Assembly: GCF_020520425.1 (NCBI RefSeq)
Contig: NC_079491.1
Location: 9,535,143 to 9,599,142 of the forward strand
Length of the DNA stretch: 64,000 nucleotides
Source of the DNA: Spinacia oleracea
Taxonomy: Eukaryota; Streptophyta; Magnoliopsida; Caryophyllales; Amaranthaceae
Reading direction: 5' to 3'
Both the position numbers and the translations under genes were made by a program. The notes beneath the pieces are model-generated. The model did no database searches. It worked only from the letters and a program-made list of their open reading frames with translations, and was not told the origin of the DNA. Positions 53,971 through 64,000 of this stretch are shown here, piece by piece. Position 1 is the stretch's first letter. The number at the start of each line of letters is the position of its first letter.

Positions 53971-54023
53971 CCCAAAATTCGCTCCGAATCCGGATTACCC
54001 CTAAGGGTGCTAACGTCAAAAAA
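53971..54023 (+). mobile_element. 5'-truncated SINE copy
   Basis: Only 53 bp of SINE tail remain (CGCTCCGAATCCGGATTACC..CTAAGGG, ending in A's) between the exact 17-bp duplication AACAAGTGTTTGTATCA (53954-53970 and 54024-54040). The tail matches the full SINE at 24690-24864. Confidence 0.85.
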
Positions 54024-54846
54024 AACAAGTGTTTGTATCAGTTGATAAATGAGTTATTCTAGATTTCTAGTCCAATAAAGGTTTCGTGTACGAGATTTAG
54101 GATCGTTGTTAGGATAGGTTTTCGGTAATTGGGGCATGGGCGGACTCAAGTTTAGATTAGTCTGATTCTATTAGGCTCTGGATTATCAGGTGATACATCC
54201 CTTAGAAAAATAAAAACTAATAAATTAACTTTAATTCAAATGAATCAACCAACCTTACAACTACTAGACAAATTGTCTTTGTTTTCTTTCTCTTTATGAT
54301 AATTGATACACCGTACTACGGACTATAGATTATAGGATACATACGAAGTATTCAATCATGTTGTTTGTGACTTTCGAGTTTCAATCTAAACATCACAATT
54401 TATAGTGCCAAATTAATAAAAATGATTTTTTCCCTTAGTTTAAGAGGTCGATAAATGGACACCAAAAGTATGATTACGATAATGGTCTAATTTATCGAAG
54501 TTAGACAATCTTTGTTCTATAAGGGAGCATCTGAAATGTTTGATTTTTTTGTATTTCTCTTATTAATTACTTGTACTATCGCGGTATCGCCTATCTCTAA
54601 ATCTCTAAATCTCTAATAAATCACTACGACATTGAGATACCAAATATTATATCGATCCGATCCCAAACAATTTCAATTTTTTTTTCCCGGTGCAAATAAG
54701 CCACGAGGCAAAACAAATTACGAACGGGGAGACTCAAATTGAGGCTTATTATACAAAGGTCTTCGGTTTTAGCCACAAGACCAAGATATCATTGGTTCCA
54801 ATTTGGAAAATGTAAACATACAAAAAATCTACTACTAATGTACGTA

Positions 54847-54931
54847 GTACATATTTTTGTTTTCTATATATTGTGATGTTTGTATGTGTTCAATCCTCTG
54901 CTATTGTACATATTTTTGTTTTCTATATATT
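54847..54931. repeat. 26-bp direct duplication separated by filler DNA
   Basis: GTACATATTTTTGTTTTCTA(TATATT) occurs at 54847-54872 and 54906-54931. The 33 bases between them include most of a 27-base tract (54883-54909) that is an exact inverted copy of 55884-55910. Confidence 0.88.
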
Positions 54932-54981
54932 TTCGCACGCATCGCGTGCATATAAGACTATATTTAATATGGCGGGTGGAT

Positions 54982-55059
54982 GACCTACACCGCCTACTCC
55001 ATCCCCCCCTCTACTATGAGGCCTACACCGCCTACTCCATCCTCTTCTCTACTATGAGT
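54982..55059 (+). repeat. 39-bp tandem pair
   Basis: CCTACACCGCCTACTCCATC followed by a pyrimidine run and CTACTATGAG is present twice, starting at 54983 and 55022. No coding role is evident. Confidence 0.8.
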
Positions 55060-56384
55060 AATGAACCCAAGAGGGCCAAGAGTAGACCTAAATCTTGAAA
55101 AAGTGGGTACCTCATTAATTGAGAGTTAATAATACACACCCAATTCTCTATATAAATTGTTCATCTAGTTCTTAGTATTTTCTTAGAGACTTGCAGGAAG
55201 GATCGAAGACGTACGTTCAACACGAATAGACAATTGACCATATTCTTTATAGGGGTCGGGTAAGTAACTCGGTAGCTAGGTTATAGCAGGGTTAGAATTT
55301 TAAAATCGGGGTGTCGACAACCAGACATGAGATTACAATCAATATCTAATTCGTGGTTATATACCTTTTTAATAAATACAAGGTATACACGGTTTTAAAA
55401 AAATAAAAAATTGGGTGGACAGCAACCCACACTTGTCTTATAGTGGTTCCTCCACTGTAGCTAGGTACGTGCAGTGTTTACTAAATATTAACTAGCTCAT
55501 GACATATTGACATGGCCCAAAAGGCTACCAAGAATGGCAAGAAATTAATCATGGGTTGCGCTCGGGTTGTAAGTTTTATTGGAAGAAGCACGAAATGATA
55601 TAACATGTCACAGTCCAGCACGACAAAGCACGTTAAATTGAGTGATATTATGCTCAGGCATGTAGGCATGCATGACACGAGAATTTGGGTCGTGCATGAG
55701 CCGTCCATTTGAAAATTTTGACATGTCATGAAATACGTTGGTTGAACGTAAGCCAGTCTGGACTCGGCTCGACACGGCCACGACCATGTTATATATAAAG
55801 ATCTTGAGCGTCCGCTTATGAAGATCTAAGGCCGGGTTCCAAACATAGTTACTCACAATTACTACTAAGGTTGTACGAATTAAGTACAATAGCAGAGGAT
55901 TGAACACATATGCATGCAAAAGTGTGACACTTTTCCCACCATAAAATCCAAGTTGGTTGCATGCAATGCATAGATAAATACGGATGACTTTTAGTAGTAT
56001 AGTAGTACGGATTTAGTACGTTTGAGTCCTGTTTGGACGAGACAAAATTCATGTGGGTGTGGATTAATGTGAATATGTGATAGCCTGGAATTAGTGGAGA
56101 AAAATCTTCCCCCTTCTTTACATCACAACATGCAGCCAAACAGATATTATGTCTCACAATAAGACAATACCCACATGACCATAAATGTTAACCTTTTTAA
56201 TTAATAATTATTTGGTGTTACTCCAACCAATTCACATGATTGGATCTTATGTTTTGCTTTTGTTTCGAATGATTTTTTTTTAGAGATTCTGTTCTATATA
56301 ATCGTGTTCTTCAGGTAATCTCTACTCACTTGTCTTGTATCTCCTTAATTACATAAGAGAGTATATAAGTCTTGTCTTGCCGTG
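55060..56384. other. Intergenic
   Basis: Contains the second copy of the GC-rich dispersed repeat (55590-55790) and the inverted partner of the 27-base filler (55884-55910). Open frames of about 100 codons on the minus strand show no recognisable protein. Confidence 0.4.
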
Positions 56385-56790
56385 TAGTGTAAAGTTTATG
56401 TTTTTGTGATTGTGTCATTAAATGTAAATGAGATTACATGTAATAAAATAATAAATCAAAGTTATCAAAAGAAAAATGTACTCGTATAATATGATCTAGG
56501 TATCGTGTCGTGTGAAATTTGTGTTTTTGTGATCGTGTCACACTGTCACTAAATGTAAACGAGGCACGTACAACCTAATTAAGAAATCAAAGTTATCAAT
56601 GGATGTAACCTAGGTCATAAATCAAATAAATTAATTAATGAGCTAGTGACACTTTATCTAAGTCGTGCAGTGTAAAATTTGTGTCCTTGTGGTTGTGTCA
56701 CTACATGTAACGAGAGCTACGAGATTACGTATAACCTAAGGAATCAAAGTTATCAATGGAAAGTTAAACTCGTACAACGTAACCTAGGTA
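56385..56790. repeat. Three diverged tandem copies of a 120-165-bp unit
   Basis: Starting near 56387, 56505 and 56668, each copy has GTGTAAA(A)TTTGTGT..TTGTG.T.GTGTCA, then ATGTAA.CGAG, AATCAAAGTTATCAA and a (TA/AACGTAA)CCTAGGT end. The copies differ by indels, so they are old. Confidence 0.65.
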
Positions 56791-56937
56791 TTAGGATATT
56801 AATGGGTGGCACTTTATCTAAGTCCTCTTATAGTCTTATTGATGTTTTGACACCAATTTCTCTTTTACTCCTATTAAACTATACAAATTTGTCTCTAAAA
56901 AATAGCCCGTGTCTATGTGACTACGTGTTAAAAGTTA

Positions 56938-57088
56938 TATTAAGTAACATGCAATCAATTTTAATATACATAGTAATACGGAGTATAGTTGGTAAGACTT
57001 TAAACATTAAAGTTTTCTTAGTAACATGCGGCAAATTTAAATACGTAGTAATACGGAGTACGTATAGTTAGTAAGACTTTGAACATTT
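56938..57088. repeat. 75-bp tandem duplication
   Basis: AGTAACATGC..CAA..TT(T)AA, GTAATACGGAGTA and AGTAAGACTTT.AACATT occur in order at 56944-57008 and again at 57020-57087. Confidence 0.75.
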
Positions 57089-58727
57089 CCACAGTGAAGG
57101 AAAACCTTCTTATGTACGTGCCAATGTTGGGGCTACGATAAAGCTATGATATGGTGCATGTACGTGCAATTTTCTCAAAATGAGACCCTCAATTCATTAT
57201 GTAAATAAAATACTAAACTTCTATTAAGCAAAAATTTCACTACATTAAATTGAGAAATTGGGAAAGAATGGAGCAATAAGAGATATAGAGTTTTGGTTTC
57301 TAATTTGCTTGTCCATGTAAATTGATCTTTCAAGTTAAATATAAAAAGATATTAGTGATGTGCATGTGTCCGATCGTCATATGTTAGTAAATGTGATAAA
57401 TCTTCAAAATAATTAAAAGGAAGTCGATTAATAGGAGTAGATCCCAATACCATACGAATTGAATAAAACAACGCCTTAATCAATGTTCCAAATATACCTA
57501 AAATCCAGGGCCCTTAAAATTTGATGGTCATGATCCGTCGCTTACCCCGGTCATGCCAAAATCGCATATTGTGTACCGTCTGTCCGTCTGCGTTAAGGTA
57601 ATGTAAAATTTGAAATTTCACCTCATTTAAGGAAAAATAAATTGGGATAAAAACTTAGGAAAGATAAACTTTAAATGTACTTTAACAGTAAAAATGTAAA
57701 AAATTAGCAAAAGTGAGGCTCTACAGAAAGACAGATGGGTTCACATGAGAATGCTGTAATTATTCCTTCACAATGAAAGTTTATCAAAAAAAAGATTTGA
57801 TTTGGTGCAACATGAAATAGAGTATCAAAGCACCTGTTGAAACTATCACATTATTTAATCACATAAAGCCATTGCTAATCACTTTATTTAACTCCTTATG
57901 GTTGAACTAATGACTGTCATCACTGCCGTTTTGTACGGAATTATGCACCTCATAAGTCCTTTTGACACTAATCACAATATATCATTAAAATATTCCGTTA
58001 GGTAAACCGTTCACCAATCTCTTTTTTCGTGCCCTGTGCATAAGTAAGTAAAACGTAAAACATCTCTATGTGCTAAAACATCCCTAATTAACCCCCACTT
58101 ACTATCATTATCATTGTCCGGTTTTAGTTTATGGCTGAATTATGAACCCAAACTTTATTATCCCTATTATATTAGTAACTTAATACTGATAATAGAAAAC
58201 TGAAAACAGAAAATGATATGTACGAGTTTTAACATATACAATACAGAATACTCAGATAATAATTTGGGAGTGAAGAAACTGATCGTATTGTAACAAAATT
58301 TTAAGTGAAAGTAATTGTTTAGTTTAAAACCGTTTTAAGGAAGGAAAGAAAAATAATTCAATTGATGAATTGAAATCAATAATTGGGCCATTTATTGAAA
58401 TAAGGCTGGAAGCACATGGCTTTTGGTAGGTCTATTACTTTTATTGTTAATTTCTAAATTCATTTTGGCTTTTTTCCATGTTAGTTAAGACCAAAACAAA
58501 CAAAATTAGAAATAGAAATTAGTAGAAATTATTTCCTAAATTGAAGTTATTTTAGAAAATACACGTCGAAATCACGAGAATAATTATCGGTGTAACTATG
58601 TTAATAAACAAAAAAAATTTGGTCTGACACAATTTTAATCTCTAGTAAAGCGTATTTACAAAATAACAAAAAAGTCGGGTATACTAAAACTATCGGAAAG
58701 AGATTTTTGCATTTTATAAGGAAATGA
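57089..58727. other. Intergenic, AT-rich
   Basis: No gene, RNA or bounded repeat recognised. A GC-richer patch lies at 57540-57600. Confidence 0.5.
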
Positions 58728-58740
58728 CTCTTAATTATCG

Positions 58741-59227
58741 AGGTTGTAAGCACCCCATACCCACTTTAAAAAATAAAAAAAATTGGAAACATGGCCCACC
58801 TTCAAATAAATGTGTAAAAGTGTTGTGAACTTGTTATATACTGTCATTTCTAATATAAATATTGTCATTGTTGTATATATACTGTCATTGTTGTATTAAA
58901 ATACTGTCACAATCACCCAAAAAAAGGAAATTTTGTATACAACTGTAATGAAATATAAAAAGTAAAGAGATCATTTAAATGAATGGATAAAAGTGTTGCA
59001 TATTAAATGAATGGGTAAAAGTATGTATACAAGTATTATATAAGTTTTGTCATCGTTTGCATAAATACTGTCATTGTTGTATTAAAATACTGTCATTGTT
59101 GTACTAATTACTGTATTTTTTGCTCATATGTAGTACTTTGTTTGACTTTTCAACTCATGAGATGAAATTACCATTTTACCCCGGGTATGGAGTAATTGTG
59201 CCGCTGGTTACCAGCGATGTAGCCTCC
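58741..59227. mobile_element. Insertion upstream of the proton ATPase gene, with TACTGTCATTGTTG repeats
   Basis: A 487-bp block lies between identical 13-bp tracts CTCTTAATTATCG (58728-58740 and 59228-59240). Its ends read AGGTTGTAAGCACCCCATAC and, on the other strand, GGAGGCTACATCGCTGGT, weakly similar. Inside, ATACTGTCATTGTTGTA-like units occur at least five times. The class is undecided: a Mutator-type MITE would have 9-11 bp and a retroposon a variable duplication. It ends about 430 bp before the ATPase start codon. Confidence 0.55.
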
Positions 59228-59289
59228 CTCTTAATTATCGGTGTAAGTAATGTTTAGTAAACAATACTGAATTACTGAGTACTTCAAAC

Positions 59290-59305
59290 TTACTCTTATA
59301 AGGGA
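59290..59305 (+). promoter_or_regulatory. TATA-like box of the proton ATPase gene
   Basis: TTACTCTTATAAGGGAGG, followed by a GAGA run, lies about 360 bases upstream of the start codon. If it is used, the leader is long, or carries an intron. Weak evidence. Confidence 0.3.
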
Positions 59306-59658
59306 GGAGAGAGAGTGAGACCCATTTCTTGTTTATCATATCAACTGTTACTGGCTTCGTTTCCACTTCTTTGGAATTTGGTATTGTTGCGGGGTTATCT
59401 CACTTATCTGGGTACACTTCTTCTTCCTTCCAAACCCTACCTGATCCTTTAAATTCCCATTTTTTTTTCTCTCTGGGTAGTTTTTATTTTATTAAAAGTT
59501 TAAATTTTTATATAAATTTATCGTACCTACCATTTTTCTGCTCTCTTATAGTTTTTTCATGGTCTTTTTGTTTACAGCTTTTTTTATGGTTATGATCTGT
59601 AAACTGGGTTTTTAGGGACCAAAAAAATTAAGGAAAGAAGAATTGGGTTCAGAGAAAA

Positions 59659-62600
59659 ATGGCTGAAAAGTCTGAAGTTTTGGAAGCAGTGTTGAAAGAA
59701 GCTGTTGATTTGGTAATGGATCTGTTTCTTTACCTTTTTGCTGGGTATTCATGGTTTAATAATTTTACTATAATTTTATGTTTTTTTTTGCTGATTTTGG
59801 AAATTTTTATTTTTTGGAAAATTTGTGGGTGCAGGAGAATATACCTATAGAAGAGGTTTTTGAGAATCTAAGATGTAGCAAAGAGGGTCTTACTAGTGAT
59901 GCTGCAGAAGAAAGGTTAACAATTTTTGGTCCCAATAAACTTGAGGAGAAAAGGGTAAGATTCTTGTTGCTTTAGCCATTTTTAGTTAATAATCACCAGT
60001 TCTGTTCATAATTATTATTATGTAAAATTTGTGAATTTAAGTAGAATGTTACTGAATTATGATGATTTTTTTGATAATTTTGTTGATTATATTGGTATTA
60101 ATTTATTTTTAATGCTTTTGGATAGTTTATCTTATAATGTTAAATTGTGGGTGTGGTAAATTTAGGAGAGCAAATTCTTGAAGTTTTTGGGGTTTATGTG
60201 GAATCCTCTATCATGGGTTATGGAAGCTGCAGCTATTATGGCAATTGCTCTTGCTAATGGAGGGGTGAGAAATTGTAAATTTACTTTATATACTGCTCAA
60301 GAACTTTTGGTTGTTTTTCAGAATTGTGATATATATTACAATCTAATTTGTTCAGGGTAAGCCTCCTGATTGGCAAGATTTTGTGGGTATCATTACATTG
60401 CTTGTAATTAACTCGACAATTAGCTTTATCGAAGAGAATAATGCCGGAAATGCAGCAGCTGCTCTTATGGCTCGTTTGGCTCCCAAAGCTAAGGTACTCG
60501 CTCTCTATGTATCTTTTGATGGAGTCATAAACTGTCTTTATTGACTGGGTTTTTTGATGTACATATCAGTGTTTGTGTTTTTATATTTGGGTTGTAACAA
60601 TTGCTATGTAAAGGTCTTACGTAACGGGAAGTGGAATGAAGAAGATGCAGCAGTTTTGGTTCCAGGTGACATTATTAGTATCAAATTAGGGGACATTGTT
60701 CCAGCAGATGCTCGTTTAATGGACGGTGATCCTCTTAAGATTGATCAGGTAGGCTTATTAACAATATTATTGAAGGAATAGTACGTAGTATATTGTTGGA
60801 CGACAATTTGAGTTACTAGAAGCTGTGATGGTTGCAGTCTTCGTTGACGGGAGAGTCTCTTCCTGTTACAAAAGGCCCAGGTGATGGTGTATACTCTGGT
60901 TCTACTTGCAAACAAGGAGAAATTGAAGCCATTGTCATTGCAACTGGTGTGCACACATTTTTCGGAAAGGCTGCCCACCTTGTTGATTCAACCAATCAAG
61001 TTGGTCATTTCCAAAAGGCAAGGACACCAAACATGATAAACATTGTCTTTTCTTTTTATTGTTGATAATTTGTCATTTTAAACTAGCCCCGGTTTTTCAT
61101 TCCGTGATTGTGATGATGCTGAAATGTTGTGCTATTTTGCAGGTGTTAACGGCAATAGGGAACTTTTGTATCTGTTCAATTGCTGTTGGGATGCTAGTAG
61201 AAATTGTTGTTATGTATCCTATTCAACACCGTGCATATCGCCCAGGGATTGACAATATGCTTGTCCTTCTCATTGGAGGGATTCCTATTGCCATGCCCAC
61301 TGTTCTATCAGTCACAATGGCAATCGGTTCACATCGCCTAGCCCAGCAGGTTGGTTTTCCCTAGCATGGGATGTTCATATTACTGCATTTACAGCTTTGC
61401 AGTTGACCTATTCTTAATGTTATAATGAAAATGCAGGGTGCCATTACAAAGAGAATGACTGCAATAGAAGAGATGGCTGGTATGGATGTTCTTTGCAGTG
61501 ATAAAACTGGAACTTTGACGTTGAACAAGCTTACAGTAGACAAAAATCTGATCGAGGCAAGTTCAGTAGCCTCTGTTTTTTTTTTTTATGTAAAAGTTAT
61601 TATGGTTCATGCTGCTTACATTCAAATGAAACCTGTTCCAGGTATTTGCCAAGGGAGTGGATGCAGATACTGTTGTTCTGATGTCTGCTCAAGCTTCCAG
61701 GATAGAAAACCAAGATGCAATAGATGCTGCAATAGTTGGCATGCTAGCTGATCCTAAGGAGGTTAATGAATTGATCTCATAATATGTAACTTTTACTTTT
61801 ACTTTGGCTTGCTTCTTCGTGATTTTTGTTTGCTGATGTCATTTCTTTGTACAGGCTAGGGCTGACATTCAAGAGATTCACTTTCTACCGTTCAACCCCA
61901 CCGACAAAAGAACAGCATTGACTTACATTGACAGGGATGGTAAAATGCATAGAGTCAGCAAAGGTGCTCCAGAACAGGTATATTATCGAAGTCTTAATTA
62001 CAGGTCCTCTATGCAGATTTGTGAAACTTCATAACTCTCGTCTTTTATTACTTCACAGATTTTGAATCTGGCTCACAATAAGTCAGACATAGAACGAAGA
62101 GTTCATTCTGTTATTGACAAGTTTGCTGAACGAGGCTTGCGTTCACTTGCTGTTGCGTATCAGGTGATTTCCTATCCATAGAGAAATGAAAACGTTATAA
62201 AAAGGAGACCTATATTATCGTGGAAAATGGTTTGACTACTTCTAATACTCTATACATGCTCTTTCAGGAAGTTCCAGAGGGGAGGAAAGAAAGTCCTGGA
62301 GGTCCATGGCAATTCATAGGTCTGATGCCTCTCTTTGATCCACCAAGACATGACAGTGCAGATACTATAAGGCGGGCTTTAAATCTCGGAGTAAGTGTGA
62401 AAATGATCACTGGTACGTCCACCTGAACTGTAAGGAACAATCTTTATGCGTTGTATACACTAGAAGCTAATGCAGACGAATTACCTTTGCCACAATGGGT
62501 GAAAATTTTACCAGGTGATCAACTGGCAATTGGAAAAGAAACTGGTCGTCGCTTGGGCATGGGTACCAACATGTACCCTTCATCGTCTTTACTTGGGCAG

Positions 62601-63479
62601 AGTAAGGATAATTCAATTACCTCTTTACCGATTGATGATCTGATTGAAAAAGCGGATGGATTTGCCGGCGTTTTCCCTGGTAATATGCCACTGTTGTGGC
62701 TTTTTTACAGTTTTTTTTGTTTATTTTAGTTTCTGTGGTAGAATATCTGCATATTGGTTTTCGCCCTGCATATGTTTGTGGCTTTGACATTTTAATTTAA
62801 TGCAGAGCATAAATATGAAATTGTCAAGCGATTGCAAGCCCGGAAACATATTTGTGGAATGACTGGTGATGGAGTGAATGATGCCCCAGCTCTTAAGAAG
62901 GCTGACATTGGGATAGCTGTTGCTGATGCAACAGACGCTGCTCGTAGTGCTTCAGATATTGTTCTTACTGAGCCTGGTCTCAGCGTTATCATTAGTGCTG
63001 TATTGACAAGTCGAGCAATCTTCCAGAGAATGAAAAATTACACTGTAAGTTTTTATCTTGGAAAAAGAAGACTGTTTTATTACTTTCTTCAAAGCTGATG
63101 GTCCTTTTATTGGCCGACTTTGTATGAATATTTTGCAAGATACTCCATTTCACAATCAAGCAGGGCCTTATATGGCTTTAAATAACACTTTAACCTTCTA
63201 TGGCTTTATCTTATAAGGTTTTTCCGCTGTTTTTCTTCCCTGCAGATTTATGCCGTTTCTATCACTATTCGTATCGTGGTATGTTACTTTCTATCTTTTG
63301 AGAAAATTATCAACTATATCAGTCGTGACTCGTGAAGTCCTTGTGGCTGGTATCATTTCATAGCTGTTTCTTTACACTCTTCCTTTCCGAATGACAGCTT
63401 GGCTTCATGCTATTGGCTCTCATATGGAAATTTGATTTTCCACCCTTCATGGTTCTGATCATTGCCATTCTCAATGATG
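59659..63479 (+). CDS. Plasma-membrane H+-ATPase (P3A type), first 688 codons; continues past right edge
   Basis: Exons: 59659-59712, 59835-59954, 60166-60264, 60356-60493, 60614-60748, 60838-61017, 61143-61349, 61437-61556, 61642-61761, 61855-61977, 62059-62163, 62268-62412, 62515-62679, 62806-63044, 63246-63278, 63398-63479. The enzyme pumps protons out of the cell. Visible signatures: [18 protein letters not shown] start, [20 protein letters not shown] (first membrane segments), TGES (186-189), [10 protein letters not shown] in segment 4, CSDKTGT with phosphorylated D333, KGAPEQ nucleotide site, and [16 protein letters not shown] (589-604). The last quarter, including the autoinhibitory tail, is outside. 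Sequence resembles Arabidopsis AHA11/AHA4. Introns after exons 6 and 8 start with GC rather than GT. No stop or frameshift is seen. Confidence 0.96.
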
Positions 63480-64000
63480 GTATGGTTTTCATTTCATGTT
63501 ATTTTCCCTCATGTCATTTTCTCTTTCCCTCCCCTCAAACGTTCTTTTATTGAGTCAAACCCACCGTCCAAGTGTCCACCACCTGGTCCAGGCCCAAAGA
63601 CCAGGCCAGTTAATATGCACCACTATCGTGACAGTTGGAGGATGGGGCTCCTGTGGTTTGTATCAGTTTCCCCCAATGGAAGATGAAGATGGTACCAATG
63701 AGCCAAATGCTCAACGGTGCCCTTAATTCTCAATGGAAGTAAAAGTTTCGTTTAGAGATGTTAGTTTTCGTCTTCTTTTTTCTTCTTTTCTTCGGAATCT
63801 TTCACAAGAATTTGCAAACTCTTGAAATATTTTAGCCATTTTGCATGTATGCTACCTGGTGCGTCATTGACAGAGACATAATGTTGGTAATGACATTTTA
63901 GAAGATCTTTGGTTGGGTTCTGTCTATCTAGAATTCTAGATAATACCCTGCTTTATCACTGTGGAAGGCAGTCAGTTTCAAGTTTCAACAGACCCATGGA
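63480..64000 (+). other. Intron of the proton ATPase gene running off the right edge
   Basis: After the donor at 63480 (GTATGG) the expected next exon, beginning T.MTISKDRV in this family, was not found before 64000. The intron is therefore at least 521 bp. No repeat is evident. Confidence 0.65.

Noticed and set aside
55608-56157. Minus-strand frames of about 100 codons
   Set aside because: They overlap a dispersed repeat and the filler-template tract; no family recognised.
62413-62514. Unspliced reading of the short ATPase intron as coding
   Set aside because: The stretch has a stop in the frame of exon 12 and clean GT-AG borders; splicing restores MITGDQLAIG exactly.

Overview
The window is nuclear DNA of a flowering plant. 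The genes have short GT-AG introns with plant-type exon structure, and the intergenic DNA is AT-rich and full of Stowaway, Tourist and Mutator MITEs, Helitrons, tRNA-derived SINEs, an L1-type LINE and solo LTRs. The recurring short motif 'tacggagta' and the repeat mix suggest a Caryophyllales/Amaranthaceae eudicot (spinach- or beet-like), but that placement is inference. No bacterial, viral or organellar system is present.

Six host genes can be read. (1) 1-918, minus: the 5' part of a ubiquitin carboxyl-terminal hydrolase-related (DUF627-type) gene that runs off the left edge. (2) 5928-8582, minus: a PPR-SMR protein with an intron in its 5' leader. (3) 14505-21069, plus: the small RNA polymerase III subunit NRPC11/POLR3K, 108 aa in three coding exons; its last intron is 6.1 kb because it holds an antisense LINE. 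(4) 28397-34290, plus: a calcium-dependent protein kinase of the CPK10/CPK30 type, seven exons, 540 aa. (5) 37992-43253, plus: a class II J-domain co-chaperone, two exons, 348 aa. (6) 59659-63479 and beyond, plus: a P-type plasma-membrane proton ATPase, sixteen exons visible, truncated by the right edge, with two GC-AG introns. These are independent housekeeping or signalling genes, not an operon or gene cluster.

The rest is mostly mobile DNA, much of it nested. At 2988-3799 there is a Pack-MULE with a 9-bp target duplication that carries a captured piece of a GT47 (MUR3-like) glycosyltransferase gene; it may sit inside a larger Helitron (2269-4581) with two Stowaway MITEs. A Helitron at 11630-12273 and another at 48357-48722 are the same family and share an antisense tRNA-like block; the second is nested in a third Helitron (48180-48987). 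The LINE (15136-20296) contains a 1.3-kb solo LTR. A 2.9-kb Ty3-gypsy-type solo LTR lies at 50294-53169. A Stowaway at 47294-48037 contains a Mutator-type MITE.

Tandem repeats also stand out: a 12-unit array of about 75 bp just upstream of the J-protein gene, bounded by hairpins; a minisatellite in intron 6 of the kinase whose unit spacings are all multiples of three, so it stays open in frame with the preceding exon; and a 26-bp duplication at 54847-54931 with filler that matches, in inverse orientation, a 27-bp tract about 1 kb away. I see no convincing wholly new biological system; the best leads are the Pack-MULE, the nested Helitrons with the tRNA-like block, the intronic minisatellite and the templated filler.
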